Counted from the first letter of the stretch, positions 16,925 through 26,475 are shown. The stretch: 64,000 bases of DNA from Shewanella algae (GCF_009183365.2 NZ_CP068230.1:1765001-1829000), one strand, 5' to 3'. Notes: generated from the letters alone by a model not told the origin. Made by a program: numbers and translations.

Positions 16925-18502
16925 ATGGGAATCTTCAACAGGATCAGCAGCAAGATGGCCTTGATCGCCTCTGTGGTGGTTTTGGCCGGTTTTACGCTGA
17001 CCAATTTTATAAGCCAGCATAGGCTCACCAGCACTCTGGTTGATATGGAGCGGGTCAGCAGTCAGGTGATCACCGGATTCGTGTCGCAACAACTGCTCAA
17101 TGCGGTGAAATTCGGCAAGGCGGACAAGGTCGAGGAGGAGTTTATCAATCTGGCCAAACAGACCCGGGGGAACCTCGGGTATGCCGTGGTGTTTGATGCT
17201 TCGCAGGCCGTTTTTGCTCAGTTTGGCGAGCCAGGCAATACCGGCGCCCAGATGCAGGCTTCGCTGGGGCAGCATCTGCCGCAACTGAAAGCCGGCGAGC
17301 CCCAGACCTTGGTTACCGACAAGGATATTCAAATACTTCATCCCATTATCAACAGTCGTGATCAGGCGCTGATTGGGGTACTGGGCATGAGCTGGGGTCT
17401 TCAGGAGATCCAGCGGCAGACAAATGCTATGTTGCTGGGAGGCATAGCCGTTGCTATTCCTGTCGCCGTGGCGATCATCATCTGCCTGCTGCTGGTGATG
17501 AAGCGCCTGGTGATGCGCCCGGTGGACAGGATCACCCAACTGGCACAGGAGTTGGCTCGCGGAGAAGGGGATCTGCGTCGGCGTATCGAGTATTCGAGCG
17601 ACGATGAGTTGCGCGGCCTGTGTGACAACATCAATCACTTCATTATCAAGGTGCAGGAAGCCCTGGCCGATGTTACCGCTCAGTCGAGCTCCTTGACCGA
17701 GATAGCCACCCAAAGCCGCCATACATCCCAGAGTGCCAATGCCGCCACTCAAGAGCAGCGCGGCAGCCTGGAACAGATGTCCCACTCGATACGTGATATG
17801 TCCAGCGTGATCCACGAAGTGGCACAAAACGCGGCCGAGGCAGAGGATTCCACCAAGGATGCCAGGGCGGTATCCCAGGAAGTGCAGGCCATCATAGAGC
17901 GCAATCGTGAGTCGATAGACTCACTTGCCGCCGAGGTGGAGCGGGCCTCGGGGGTGATTCAGCGGCTTTATGATGACAGTCAGCAGATAGGGCGGATCCT
18001 CGAAGTGATCCAGGCGATTGCCGAGCAGACCAATCTGCTGGCACTGAATGCGGCCATAGAGGCGGCCCGTGCCGGTGAGCAGGGGCGGGGCTTTGCCGTT
18101 GTGGCCGACGAAGTACGCTCTCTGGCCAGCAAGACCCAGCAGTCGACCGAAGAGATCAAGGCGATGATAGAACGTTTGCAAGCCGGCAGTAAAGATGCCG
18201 CAGATGTGATGAATGCCAGTTGTAACAAGGCTCGGGAGGGGGTTGAGCAGGCACAGCAGAGCCGTGAAGCACTGCAGCTGATTGCCGCCAAGGTAGACGC
18301 CATTTCCAGCGTCAACAGCCTGATAGCCTCGGCGACCCAATCTCAGGCACGCTCGGCCGAGAGTCTGTCCCATGATCTGGAACAGTTGCATCATCTGAGT
18401 GAAATCTCCGCCAGCAGCGCCGAGGAAGCGGCGCACCATGGCAGTGAGCTCTTCGACCTAATCAATAAGACCCAGGTAACCCTCGGGCGTTTCAAAGTCT
18501 AG
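16925..18502 (+). CDS. Methyl-accepting chemotaxis protein
   Basis: 525-residue chemoreceptor. TM1 spans about residues 12-30, followed by a periplasmic sensor of about 130 residues with a single-Cache look (YAVVFDASQAVFAQFGEPG), TM2 at about 162-190, a HAMP domain (RPVDRITQLAQELARGEGDLRRR), and a long signalling coiled coil. The conserved tip is EQTNLLALNAAIEAARAGEQGRG. There is no C-terminal CheR-tethering pentapeptide. GGGAGG lies 6 bp before the ATG. Pairs with the preceding PDC-like protein and follows the choline genes, so chemotaxis to choline-type compounds is a reasonable hypothesis. Confidence 0.9.
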   Translation: MGIFNRISSKMALIASVVVLAGFTLTNFISQHRLTSTLVDMERVSSQVITGFVSQQLLNAVKFGKADKVEEEFINLAKQTRGNLGYAVVFDASQAVFAQFGEPGNTGAQMQASLGQHLPQLKAGEPQTLVTDKDIQILHPIINSRDQALIGVLGMSWGLQEIQRQTNAMLLGGIAVAIPVAVAIIICLLLVMKRLVMRPVDRITQLAQELARGEGDLRRRIEYSSDDELRGLCDNINHFIIKVQEALADVTAQSSSLTEIATQSRHTSQSANAATQEQRGSLEQMSHSIRDMSSVIHEVAQNAAEAEDSTKDARAVSQEVQAIIERNRESIDSLAAEVERASGVIQRLYDDSQQIGRILEVIQAIAEQTNLLALNAAIEAARAGEQGRGFAVVADEVRSLASKTQQSTEEIKAMIERLQAGSKDAADVMNASCNKAREGVEQAQQSREALQLIAAKVDAISSVNSLIASATQSQARSAESLSHDLEQLHHLSEISASSAEEAAHHGSELFDLINKTQVTLGRFKV

Positions 18503-18535
18503 GGTTTCAAGGCCTGGGGTAAGGCCCGGGAAGGG

Positions 18536-18577
18536 GCAGATAAGCCTGAATCACATCAAGGCTTATCTGCTTTTTTA
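18536..18577 (+). terminator. Rho-independent terminator after the chemoreceptor gene
   Basis: 11-bp stem GCAGATAAGCC / GGCTTATCTGC followed by six T. It overlaps the last bases of the converging DUF1415 gene and may act in both directions. Confidence 0.9.
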
Positions 18578-19144
18578 TGGTTTTCGGCTCAGGCAGTTTT
18601 GCAGCAGTTTGGCGAAGAATTCGCTGCCCTTGCGGCGGGCAAAGGCGATGTTGCGCTCGGGAATCGACTCAGGATCATCATATTCGGCCAGGGCCTGTTC
18701 CATACTGGCTTCACGTATGATGTGCAAGGTCGGATAGGGCGCTCTGTTGGTATAGTTGGCGGCATCATCCTGGGCCTCCCCTTCGAAACAATAGTCGGGG
18801 TGAAAGCTGGCCAACTGGTAAACCCCTTCATAACCCTCTTCGAATAACAGCTGCTCGGCAAAGGCCAACAGATCCAGATAGAGGTGAAAGCCTTCAAAGC
18901 CCCTCGGCAGAATGAACAGGCTGGTTTCCGCTTGTGGGTGCTCATCCAGATATTGGCACTCGTCCAGCAACGCCTGCAAGGCAGTATCCATACGGCTTTC
19001 TTCGCAAACTGTGTAACGAATCGAGTCGCGCTCGACTTCCCGTCTGGCGAAGGGGCAGATGTTGTACTTCATGATCACCTCCTTGACCCAAGCCTGGGTC
19101 TGGGCGGCGATAGTCTGGGATCCCATCATGGAGTCTGTGGCCAT
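18575..19144 (-). CDS. DUF1415 family protein
   Basis: 189-residue soluble protein of a conserved family without known function. Recognised by the run WVKEVIMKYNICPFARREVE, by FILPRGFEGFHLYLDL, and by the C-terminal NIAFARRKGSEFF. It is Glu/Asp-rich with Cys and His that could bind metal (NICPF, HPDYCF). It converges on the chemoreceptor gene and follows the DUF2797 gene on the same strand after 140 bp, with a terminator between, so it is probably transcribed alone. Confidence 0.85.
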   Translation of the reverse strand: MATDSMMGSQTIAAQTQAWVKEVIMKYNICPFARREVERDSIRYTVCEESRMDTALQALLDECQYLDEHPQAETSLFILPRGFEGFHLYLDLLAFAEQLLFEEGYEGVYQLASFHPDYCFEGEAQDDAANYTNRAPYPTLHIIREASMEQALAEYDDPESIPERNIAFARRKGSEFFAKLLQNCLSRKP

Positions 19145-19233
19145 ATTCTGCTCTGTATCTGTGTAAGGGCGTTATTGGCGGCCATCATAGGCAGCCTCTG
19201 GGGTACTGGCAAGCACCAAAGGTACTGAAGGAT

Positions 19234-19262
19234 GAAATACGGCGCCCATCCAAGTGGCGCCG
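19234..19262 (-). terminator. Terminator of the DUF2797 gene
   Basis: On the minus strand, GGCGCC...GGCGCC arms (CGGCGCC at 19240-19246, GGCGCCG at 19256-19262) form a 7-bp GC stem followed by TATTTCATC. The T-tract is weak. Confidence 0.5.
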
Positions 19263-19284
19263 CTGGTTTGCTCAAATTAAAAAA

Positions 19285-20103
19285 TCAGTAGCTGACTTCC
19301 ACTTCATAAGAGGTGAACTTGCGGATATTGATTACTCCGGTATCGAAAAGCAGGTACTGACCCTTGATGCCCATCAGAGTGCCGCTGACAACGGCTTCTT
19401 TGTCAAAGTTATGGGACTTGATCTTCTTTGGAAACTCACTGATCGGGTAGTGAATTTGCGTCTCTGCCTCGGTCAATCTCTCTATCTTGTAATCACCGCG
19501 GCTCATTGCCAGCTCGTGCAAGCGGGTTTCGATACTCGGCAATAGCGTTTCGGCCTTGGCCTTGAGATCTATCTCGTTGTTGTTGCCCTTGAGCATCGCC
19601 TGCCAGTTGGTCTTGTCGGCAATCAGTTTGGCCAGTTCGACTTCGATAAGGCCGGAAAGCTGCCTGCTGCTGACCTTGAATATCGGCAGCCCCTGGGTGG
19701 CTCCCTGATCCAGCCAGCGGGTGGGCAACTGGGTGTGGCGGGTAATGCCGACCTTTATTCCCGAGGTATTGGACAGGTAAACATAGTGGGGCACCATGCA
19801 ATGGGTGTCACCCCATTCGGGTTCGCGGCAGGTTCCCTGATCATAGTGGCAGGTTTCAGGTTTCATCACGCAGAGATCGCAGCTGGCGAGTTTCTGCATA
19901 CAGACATAACAGTGGCCCTGGGAGTAACTCTTCTTGGTCTTCTTACCGCAGTTGCAGCAGAAGATGTTACCCGTGTGACTCAGGGTTAAACTCTTGCCTA
20001 TCAAAGGGTTCAACGCCAGGCGCTGTTCAGCCACTCTGAGGGTGTATTGTGCCAGATGGTTCTCGTCCAGGGCGACGGCCATCTTATCCAGTGTTCCAAG
20101 CAT
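19285..20103 (-). CDS. DUF2797 family protein with Cys clusters
   Basis: 272 residues. The N-terminal third has paired cysteines (CCNCGKKTKKSYSQGHCYVCM, CDLCVMKPETCHYDQGTC) that look like zinc-binding knuckles. The middle block HYVYLSNTSGIKVGITRHTQLPTRWLDQGA resembles a GIY-YIG-like fold start, as annotated for this family. The C-terminus is beta-rich. Function unknown; nucleic-acid binding is plausible from zinc knuckles and the GIY-like segment but not shown. Single gene between gcvR-like and DUF1415 genes. Confidence 0.85.
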   Translation of the reverse strand: MLGTLDKMAVALDENHLAQYTLRVAEQRLALNPLIGKSLTLSHTGNIFCCNCGKKTKKSYSQGHCYVCMQKLASCDLCVMKPETCHYDQGTCREPEWGDTHCMVPHYVYLSNTSGIKVGITRHTQLPTRWLDQGATQGLPIFKVSSRQLSGLIEVELAKLIADKTNWQAMLKGNNNEIDLKAKAETLLPSIETRLHELAMSRGDYKIERLTEAETQIHYPISEFPKKIKSHNFDKEAVVSGTLMGIKGQYLLFDTGVINIRKFTSYEVEVSY

Positions 20104-20233
20104 AACGACAAAACTCTGTTCTTGTGATTTTCGCCAGTGTATCAGTTTTCCTAACAGGAATTATCGATTGCACATCGGTTGCTGCTTTTGCAGGCACTCA
20201 AGAGTCAGAGGTCGGGCAGCTGCAGTATCGGGC

Positions 20234-20737
20234 TCAGGTCAGATTCAGCTTATCCAATACCAGATCATCACCTATGCTGTAGAGAGATTCGGTCAGGCGC
20301 TCCTCCTGCATAGGGTCGGTCAATCCCAGGCTGATGGTGGCCCGAAACAGGGCGATGCCGGTATGGCCCGCGGTTTCAAACTTGCTGCTGAATTGCTCGA
20401 TATTGATGCCCAGGGCATTGATCCTGTTGGAAATGTCCAGCACCAGCCCGGGCCTGTCGTAGGCCACCAGGTTGAAACTCAGGCGTTTGATATATTTCTG
20501 CTGCTGGCCGGCCCTGGCGCTGGTGAGCGCCATACCATCGATGCACTCCAGGGCATCGAGCAGGTCATCCCAGTGTTCGCTGGGAACCTCAAGCAGCAAA
20601 ATAGCGGCAAAAATCCCGTCTATATGACGTAATTCCGAGTCGAGCCAGTTGCCACCGTGGCGGCTGACCGCATGGGCAATCTGCTCAACCAATCCTTTTC
20701 TGTCAGGGACTTGCAGTGTGATAAGGTAACGAAGCAT
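20234..20737 (-). CDS. gcvR: GcvR-like ACT-domain regulator
   Basis: 167 residues made of two ACT domains (about 4-75 and 87-165), each opening with the pattern LxVxDRxGLVxxI (ITLQVPDRKGLVEQIA; FNLVAYDRPGLVLDIS). This is the layout of the glycine cleavage repressor partner GcvR, which binds glycine and acts on GcvA. No DNA-binding domain is present. Divergent from pstC. Assignment to GcvR rather than another tandem-ACT protein is likely but not proven. Confidence 0.75.
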   Translation of the reverse strand: MLRYLITLQVPDRKGLVEQIAHAVSRHGGNWLDSELRHIDGIFAAILLLEVPSEHWDDLLDALECIDGMALTSARAGQQQKYIKRLSFNLVAYDRPGLVLDISNRINALGINIEQFSSKFETAGHTGIALFRATISLGLTDPMQEERLTESLYSIGDDLVLDKLNLT

Positions 20738-20773
20738 GGTAGACAGACTCCTGAATAATGTTAAAAAAAGCTA

Positions 20774-20806
20774 TGTAACACTATTGTCATTTTTGCGTCA
20801 TATAAT
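20774..20806 (+). promoter_or_regulatory. Pho box and -10 of the pst operon
   Basis: Three half sites repeat every 11 bp: ATGTAAC, TTGTCAT and GCGTCAT (cores at 20774, 20785 and 20796), close to the PhoB half-site CTGTCAT. The first two end 10 bp before a perfect TATAAT (20801-20806), the usual PhoB-promoter geometry in which the Pho box replaces the -35. Phosphate-starvation control of pstC-pstA-pstB-phoU follows. Confidence 0.75.
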
Positions 20807-20912
20807 CCCAGCCACTCGATAAGGGATGGTCTTACCTGGGTTGGCCGAAACGCAATAACGTACGGTTAATTCGGTAAAAAAGCCTAACAGCTATTAATAA
20901 TAGAGGTTCTTA

Positions 20913-23171
20913 ATGGAAAGTCAGGTCATTCAGCCTGCTTCTGCGTCGAAAGATCTGTTGGTGAGCAAAGGCTCCGGCCGCAGAGCCTTCAAGGATAAGG
21001 CCGCGCAGATAGGGGTAACAGTGGGCGGAACCATGGTGTTCGTCGCCCTTTTGTTGATCTTTTTCTATCTGCTTTACGTGATTAAGCCGGTGTTTGACGG
21101 CGCCAGTGTTGAACCCGTCACCGAAGTGAGCCTGCCGGCCAGTTCAGACAAGACGCTGATGGTGGGCAGTGACGAGCAAAATGAACTGCTCTATCGGGTC
21201 GGTGACCAAGGCGTGGTGGATTTCTTCAGGGTCAAAGGCGAACAGCAGCACCAACAGGTGAAACTGCCTGTGCCGGATTCGAGCAAAGTGGTCAGCAGCG
21301 CCGTCAGCGCCCCAAGCCAGCAGTTGTTTGCCCTCGGACTGGATAACGGTCAACTCTTGTTGGCCGGGGTCGAGTTTGGTGTCAGCTATCCCAATAACCA
21401 GCGTCTGATCACGCCCAAGGTCAAGTATCCACTGGGGGAGTCGGCACTGACGGTTGCCGAGGATGGCTCGCCACTCAAGAATCTCGCCTTCGGCTATGGC
21501 TCGGAGAGCATGAGCTTTGCCTACCAGGACAGCCAGAATCGCTGGCAACTGACCAAGATGGTCGGCGAAGAGAACATGATGACAGAGGAAGTGGAGTGGA
21601 ACACACAAACCATGCCACTGCCGGATGCGCCTTCCCGTACTGAACATCAACTCATGACCCCGGATCAGCGCCAACTGCTGCTGCAGTCCGGCAACAAAAT
21701 TTTTGTCTACAACATTCAATATGTGGATGAAATCTCGCTGCAACAGGTGATAGATGTCGAGAAAGCCAAGGCCAAGGTCACCAGTTTGAGCCTGCTGGCA
21801 GGCGCCAGTTCACTGCTGGTAGGCTACGACAGCGGTGTGGTAGCCCAGTATTTTCAGGTGGCCAGCGACCGCGGCCGTGTCTATCAGGAGATCCGCGAGT
21901 TTAGCGGTTTGGGTAAGGTGGACACCATAGCCTCTGAGTTCTACCGCAAGAGCTTTGCCACTGTGAGCCCCGAGGGTGAACTGTCTTTGCTTTACACCAC
22001 GAGTGAGCGCGAGCTGTTCGACAAGAAGTTCGATCTCAAAGCGCCGGGTGTTATGGGCTTCAGCCCCCGCTCCAATGCCTTGATCATTGAAGATGGCAGC
22101 AAGCTGCACCTGTACGCGGTTGATAACGACCATCCGGAAGTTTCCTGGAGCGCCCTGTGGAACAAGGTTTGGTATGAAGGTTACCCTGAGCCGCAGTTTG
22201 TCTGGCAGTCCACTTCCGGCTCGGATGATTTTGAAGCCAAGCTCAGCCTGATGCCGCTGGCATTCGGTACGCTCAAGGCGGCGTTCTATGCCATGCTGTT
22301 TGCCGTCCCTCTGGCGATTGCCGGCGCCATCTATACCGCCTATTTCATGTCGCCCAAGGTGCGCAGCATAGTCAAACCCACCATTGAAATCATGGAAGCC
22401 CTGCCGACAGTGATCCTCGGTTTCCTGGCCGGTCTCTGGCTGGCACCGCTGATTGAAGAGCATCTGCCCGGCATTCTGGCCTTGCTGTTGCTGTTGCCGA
22501 TAAGCATAGTGACCAGTGCATATGCCTGGTCCAAGCTGCCGGGGCGCATCAAGGCGATACTGCCGGAAACCTATCAGGAACTGATGCTGATCCCGGTTAT
22601 CTGTTTTGTCGGTTGGTTTTCTTTTGCCATCAGCCCGGCAATCGAAGTGGCCTTCTTCCACGGCGACACCCGCCAGTTCATCACCAATGAGCTGGGGATC
22701 ACCTTCGATCAGCGTAACGCGCTGGTGGTGGGAATTGCCATGGGCTTTGCCGTCATTCCAACCATCTTCTCCATTGCCGAAGACGCCATCTTCTCTGTGC
22801 CGCGTCACCTGTCGAACGGCAGCCTGGCCTTGGGAGCGACCCCTTGGCAGACCCTGACCCGGGTAGTGCTGCTGACCGCAAGCCCGGGGATATTCTCGGC
22901 AGTCATGATGGGTCTTGGCCGCGCCGTGGGTGAAACCATGATTGTACTCATGGCCACGGGGAACACCGCCATCATGGAGTGGAGCGTGTTTGAAGGGATG
23001 CGGACCCTGGCGGCCAATATCGCGGTGGAAATGCCGGAGTCGGCCATCGGCAGCTCCCATTACCGGGTATTGTTCCTCGCAGCCTTTGTGCTCTTTATCT
23101 TTACCTTCCTGTTCAACACTGTGGCCGAAGTGGTGCGTCAGCGTCTGCGTGACCGCTACAGCTCACTGTAA
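20913..23171 (+). CDS. pstC: Phosphate ABC transporter permease PstC, long form
   Basis: 752 residues, over twice the length of E. coli PstC (319). After TM1 (about 38-60) comes a soluble region of roughly 390 residues, probably periplasmic, with repeated beta-blade patterns (LLYRVGDQGVVDFFRV, LFALGLDNGQLLLA, SLLVGYDSGVVAQYF) that look propeller-like. The permease core follows from about residue 445, with EALPTVILGFLAGLWLAP and the EAA-type loop SLALGATPWQTLTRVVL. Together with PstA and PstB it imports phosphate and, with PhoU, signals to PhoR. No pstS lies in the window. Confidence 0.9.
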   Translation: MESQVIQPASASKDLLVSKGSGRRAFKDKAAQIGVTVGGTMVFVALLLIFFYLLYVIKPVFDGASVEPVTEVSLPASSDKTLMVGSDEQNELLYRVGDQGVVDFFRVKGEQQHQQVKLPVPDSSKVVSSAVSAPSQQLFALGLDNGQLLLAGVEFGVSYPNNQRLITPKVKYPLGESALTVAEDGSPLKNLAFGYGSESMSFAYQDSQNRWQLTKMVGEENMMTEEVEWNTQTMPLPDAPSRTEHQLMTPDQRQLLLQSGNKIFVYNIQYVDEISLQQVIDVEKAKAKVTSLSLLAGASSLLVGYDSGVVAQYFQVASDRGRVYQEIREFSGLGKVDTIASEFYRKSFATVSPEGELSLLYTTSERELFDKKFDLKAPGVMGFSPRSNALIIEDGSKLHLYAVDNDHPEVSWSALWNKVWYEGYPEPQFVWQSTSGSDDFEAKLSLMPLAFGTLKAAFYAMLFAVPLAIAGAIYTAYFMSPKVRSIVKPTIEIMEALPTVILGFLAGLWLAPLIEEHLPGILALLLLLPISIVTSAYAWSKLPGRIKAILPETYQELMLIPVICFVGWFSFAISPAIEVAFFHGDTRQFITNELGITFDQRNALVVGIAMGFAVIPTIFSIAEDAIFSVPRHLSNGSLALGATPWQTLTRVVLLTASPGIFSAVMMGLGRAVGETMIVLMATGNTAIMEWSVFEGMRTLAANIAVEMPESAIGSSHYRVLFLAAFVLFIFTFLFNTVAEVVRQRLRDRYSSL

Positions 23172-23233
23172 CGGGAGATAAATTATGAATAGAACACTAG
23201 ATGTTTCGCCAATCACCTTAAGGGGTTTGTGCA

Positions 23234-24889
23234 ATGGGTAAGTGGTTTAAATCAGGCTCTCCCTGGATCTGGATGACAGGGGGCGCCGTTAGCCTGAGTT
23301 TGATTGCGGTGTTGGGGCTATTGTTACTCATCGCCTGGCGTGGCCTGAGCTATTTCTGGCCCGCGGATATCTATCAGTGGGAGATGCAGGATGACAAAGG
23401 CCAGCGCTACACCCTGATAGGAGAGTTGTATGACAGAGAAGAAGTGCCGACCGAGCGGTTGAAATCCGCCGGTTATCACTTCAACTCAGAGCCGGGTGAG
23501 TTTGTAACCCGTTATCTGGTCAAGACGGGTAACCGTGAGTTTGTCGGCCTGGATTTCCGCTGGATTTTGGAGACAGATATTGTGTCGCGCTCCACCCCGG
23601 AAGGCTTGGCCATGATAGAGCGTACCAAGAACGGTAACTTCTACGGCTACCCTGTGGCCGTGATTGAGAAGGGCCAGCGGCTGGAACTCGGTGGCGATGT
23701 GCAGAACTCACTCGAGGAGCATATCGAGCGCGCAGTGGACCTGGCCGATCAGGCGATGGCACTGCAGAAGCAGGACATAGGCGCGGTTAACTATGAGCTG
23801 GAACGTCTGCGCCTCAAAGAACGTGGCTATGAGCTTGACGATGCCCTGACGCCCGAGCGTAAGGCCGAGCTTGAGTCCAAGCGTCAACAACTGGATCAGC
23901 ATTATCAAGGGTTGGAAAAGCAGCTGTTCTCTCTGCGTGAGCAAGCCGGGCGCGACTCTGTGATAGTACGCGACATGCGTGGTGAAGAAGTGACCCTCAG
24001 CCTGGATTCGGTGCTCGATGTCAGCTATGTCAACCGCATGGGCTTTATCGACAAGGTTGGCCACTGGTTTGTTGGTCTGGGACGCTTTATCAGTGACGAT
24101 CCCCGCGAAGCCAACACAGAGGGCGGGGTGTTCCCGGCGATTTTCGGCACAGTATTCATGGTGTTGCTTATGGCCGTGATAGTGACGCCATTCGGTGTGG
24201 TGGCCGCCATCTATCTGCACGAATACGCCAAGAAAGGGCCGATCACCAAGATGATACGTATCGCGGTGATCAACCTCGCCGGTGTGCCTTCGATTGTGTA
24301 CGGGGTGTTTGGTCTGGGCTTCTTTGTCTACATGTTGGGGGGCTCGCTGGATCAGCTGTTCTATCCTGAGGCGTTGCCGTCGCCCACCTTTGGCTCTCCC
24401 GGGGTTATCTGGTCGGCACTGACTTTGGCGATTCTGACCCTGCCTGTGGTGATAGTTTCCACCGAGGAAGGCTTGTCACGTATTCCAAGCTCAGTGCGTC
24501 AGGGCAGCCTGGCACTGGGGGCCACCAAGGCCGAAACCCTGTGGCGGATTATTATCCCCATGGCCAGCCCGGCGATTATGACAGGGCTTATTCTGGCGGT
24601 TGCCCGCGCCGCCGGCGAAGTGGCACCCTTGATGCTGGTGGGGGTGGTCAAGTTGGCGCCTACCTTGCCTGTGGATATGAATTTCCCCTTCGTGCATCTT
24701 GAGCGTAAGTTCATGCACCTCGGGTTCCATATTTATGATGTCGGTTTCCAGAGCCCCAACGTAGAAGCTGCCAGGCCTTTGGTCTATGCCACCTCGTTCC
24801 TGCTGGTATCTGTGATCGTGGCACTCAACCTGACGGCTATCAGCGTGCGCAACCATCTGCGTGAAAAGTACCGCTCGCTTGAACACTAA
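23234..24889 (+). CDS. pstA: Phosphate ABC transporter permease PstA, long form
   Basis: 551 residues against about 296 in E. coli. TM1 (about 15-37) is followed by an inserted, probably periplasmic region up to about residue 290. That region includes a helical, charged stretch that is likely coiled coil (ELERLRLKERGYELDDAL...). The permease core then has the segment FPAIFGTVFMVLLMAVIVTPFG, GVPSIVYGVFGLGFF and the coupling loop SLALGATKAETLWRIIIP. 62 bp after pstC; AGGGGT lies upstream of the ATG. The extra domain matches PstC in style, suggesting that the two soluble parts interact. Confidence 0.9.
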   Translation: MGKWFKSGSPWIWMTGGAVSLSLIAVLGLLLLIAWRGLSYFWPADIYQWEMQDDKGQRYTLIGELYDREEVPTERLKSAGYHFNSEPGEFVTRYLVKTGNREFVGLDFRWILETDIVSRSTPEGLAMIERTKNGNFYGYPVAVIEKGQRLELGGDVQNSLEEHIERAVDLADQAMALQKQDIGAVNYELERLRLKERGYELDDALTPERKAELESKRQQLDQHYQGLEKQLFSLREQAGRDSVIVRDMRGEEVTLSLDSVLDVSYVNRMGFIDKVGHWFVGLGRFISDDPREANTEGGVFPAIFGTVFMVLLMAVIVTPFGVVAAIYLHEYAKKGPITKMIRIAVINLAGVPSIVYGVFGLGFFVYMLGGSLDQLFYPEALPSPTFGSPGVIWSALTLAILTLPVVIVSTEEGLSRIPSSVRQGSLALGATKAETLWRIIIPMASPAIMTGLILAVARAAGEVAPLMLVGVVKLAPTLPVDMNFPFVHLERKFMHLGFHIYDVGFQSPNVEAARPLVYATSFLLVSVIVALNLTAISVRNHLREKYRSLEH

Positions 24890-24921
24890 TTGACGATTAT
24901 CCTGAAGTGATAGGACAGAAT

Positions 24922-25740
24922 ATGATTTCGATAGACTCATCGGTAATGAATACTGAGACGCTGGATCTGGCGAACCTGCCTGCCGAAGAGACGGCGCTGG
25001 AGATCCGTAACCTGGATTTGCGCTATGGTGACAAGCAGGCGCTGTTTGATGTTTCCATGAAGATCCCCAAGAAGAAGGTCACCGCCTTCATCGGCCCCAG
25101 TGGTTGCGGTAAGTCAACCTTGCTGCGCTGTATCAACCGGATGAACGATCTGGTGGATAACTGCCATATCGACGGGGAGATTTTGCTCCATGGCCAAAAC
25201 ATCTACGACAAGAAAGTCGATGTCGCGGCGCTGAGACGCAATGTGGGCATGGTGTTCCAGCGCCCCAATCCTTTCCCCAAGTCCATTTATGAGAATGTCG
25301 TCTATGGCCTGCGCCTGCAGGGCGTGAGTAACCGCCGTGAGCTGGATGAAGCCTGTGAGCGTTCACTGCGCGGCGCCGCCATCTGGGACGAGGTGAAAGA
25401 CAGGCTGCATGACAACGCCTTCGGGTTGTCCGGTGGTCAGCAGCAGCGTCTGGTGATTGCCCGGGCGATAGCCATTGAGCCTGAAGTCTTGCTGCTCGAT
25501 GAGCCGACTTCGGCACTGGATCCTATCTCGACCCTGACTATCGAAGAGCTGATCACAGAGCTCAAGTCCAAGTACACAGTGGTGATAGTGACGCACAACA
25601 TGCAGCAGGCGGCCAGGGTGTCGGATCAGACTGCCTTTATGTATATGGGCGAGCTGATCGAGTACTCGGATACCAACACTATCTTTACCACGCCAAAACA
25701 GAGTAAGACCGAAGATTATATTACCGGCCGCTACGGTTGA
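24922..25740 (+). CDS. pstB: Phosphate ABC transporter ATP-binding protein PstB
   Basis: 272-residue ATPase that drives phosphate import. Visible: Walker A GPSGCGKST, the Q-loop in VGMVFQRPNPFPKSIYENV, signature LSGGQQQRL, Walker B LLLDEPTSALDP and the H-loop His in VIVTHNMQ. The ATG at 24922 is preferred to the GTG at 24907 because AGGA lies 6 bp upstream of it. A 30-bp gap separates it from phoU. Confidence 0.95.
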   Translation: MISIDSSVMNTETLDLANLPAEETALEIRNLDLRYGDKQALFDVSMKIPKKKVTAFIGPSGCGKSTLLRCINRMNDLVDNCHIDGEILLHGQNIYDKKVDVAALRRNVGMVFQRPNPFPKSIYENVVYGLRLQGVSNRRELDEACERSLRGAAIWDEVKDRLHDNAFGLSGGQQQRLVIARAIAIEPEVLLLDEPTSALDPISTLTIEELITELKSKYTVVIVTHNMQQAARVSDQTAFMYMGELIEYSDTNTIFTTPKQSKTEDYITGRYG

Positions 25741-25770
25741 TAAACGCTGCGTCCGAGCAAGGGGAAGCAA

Positions 25771-26475
25771 ATGGAAAACAAGAACCTGAATAAACATATC
25801 TCAGGCCAGTTCAATGCCGAGCTGGAAGATATCCGCAACCGGGTGCTGGCCATGGGTGGCATGGTGGAGCGGCAGTTGGAACAGGCGCTGGATGCCCTGG
25901 GCAGCCTGGATGCCGAGTTGGCGCAGAAGGTGATCGAGGGCGATCACAAGGTCAACGGCATGGAGGTGATGATAGATGAAGAGTGTACCCGTATCATTGC
26001 CAAGCGTCAGCCGGCGGCCAGTGACTTGCGTCTGGTGATAGCCATCTCCAAGACGATTGCCGATCTTGAGCGCATCGGCGATGCCTGTGTGCGTATCGCC
26101 AAGGCGGCACAGGAGAAGCGCAGCAATAATCAGCAGCCGCTGCTGGTCAGTATCGAGTCCATGGGGCGCCATGCCACCCGTATGTTGCACTCGACCCTGG
26201 ATGCATTGGCGCGGATGGACGCCGACTCGGCGCTGGAGCTGCACAAGGAAGATGCCAAGCTGGACAAGGAATATGAAGGCATCATTCGCCAGTTGATGAC
26301 TTACATGATGGAAGATCCCCGCTCTATCCCAGGTGTGCTGGATGTGCTCTGGGCTGCCCGCGCGGTTGAGCGGGTAGGGGACCGCTGCAAAAACATCTGT
26401 GAGTACGTGATTTACTACGTCAAGGGCAAAGATGTACGCCATGTCTCCTACGAGGAGATGGAAAAAGAGCTTTAA
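25771..26475 (+). CDS. phoU: Phosphate signalling protein PhoU
   Basis: 234-residue all-helical protein with two three-helix PhoU repeats, each with the acidic/Asp-rich metal motif (DLERIGDACVRIAK; RAVERVGDRCKNICEYVIY). It links the Pst transporter to PhoR and keeps the Pho regulon off when phosphate is plentiful. Last gene of the operon, followed by a strong terminator. Confidence 0.96.
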   Translation: MENKNLNKHISGQFNAELEDIRNRVLAMGGMVERQLEQALDALGSLDAELAQKVIEGDHKVNGMEVMIDEECTRIIAKRQPAASDLRLVIAISKTIADLERIGDACVRIAKAAQEKRSNNQQPLLVSIESMGRHATRMLHSTLDALARMDADSALELHKEDAKLDKEYEGIIRQLMTYMMEDPRSIPGVLDVLWAARAVERVGDRCKNICEYVIYYVKGKDVRHVSYEEMEKEL

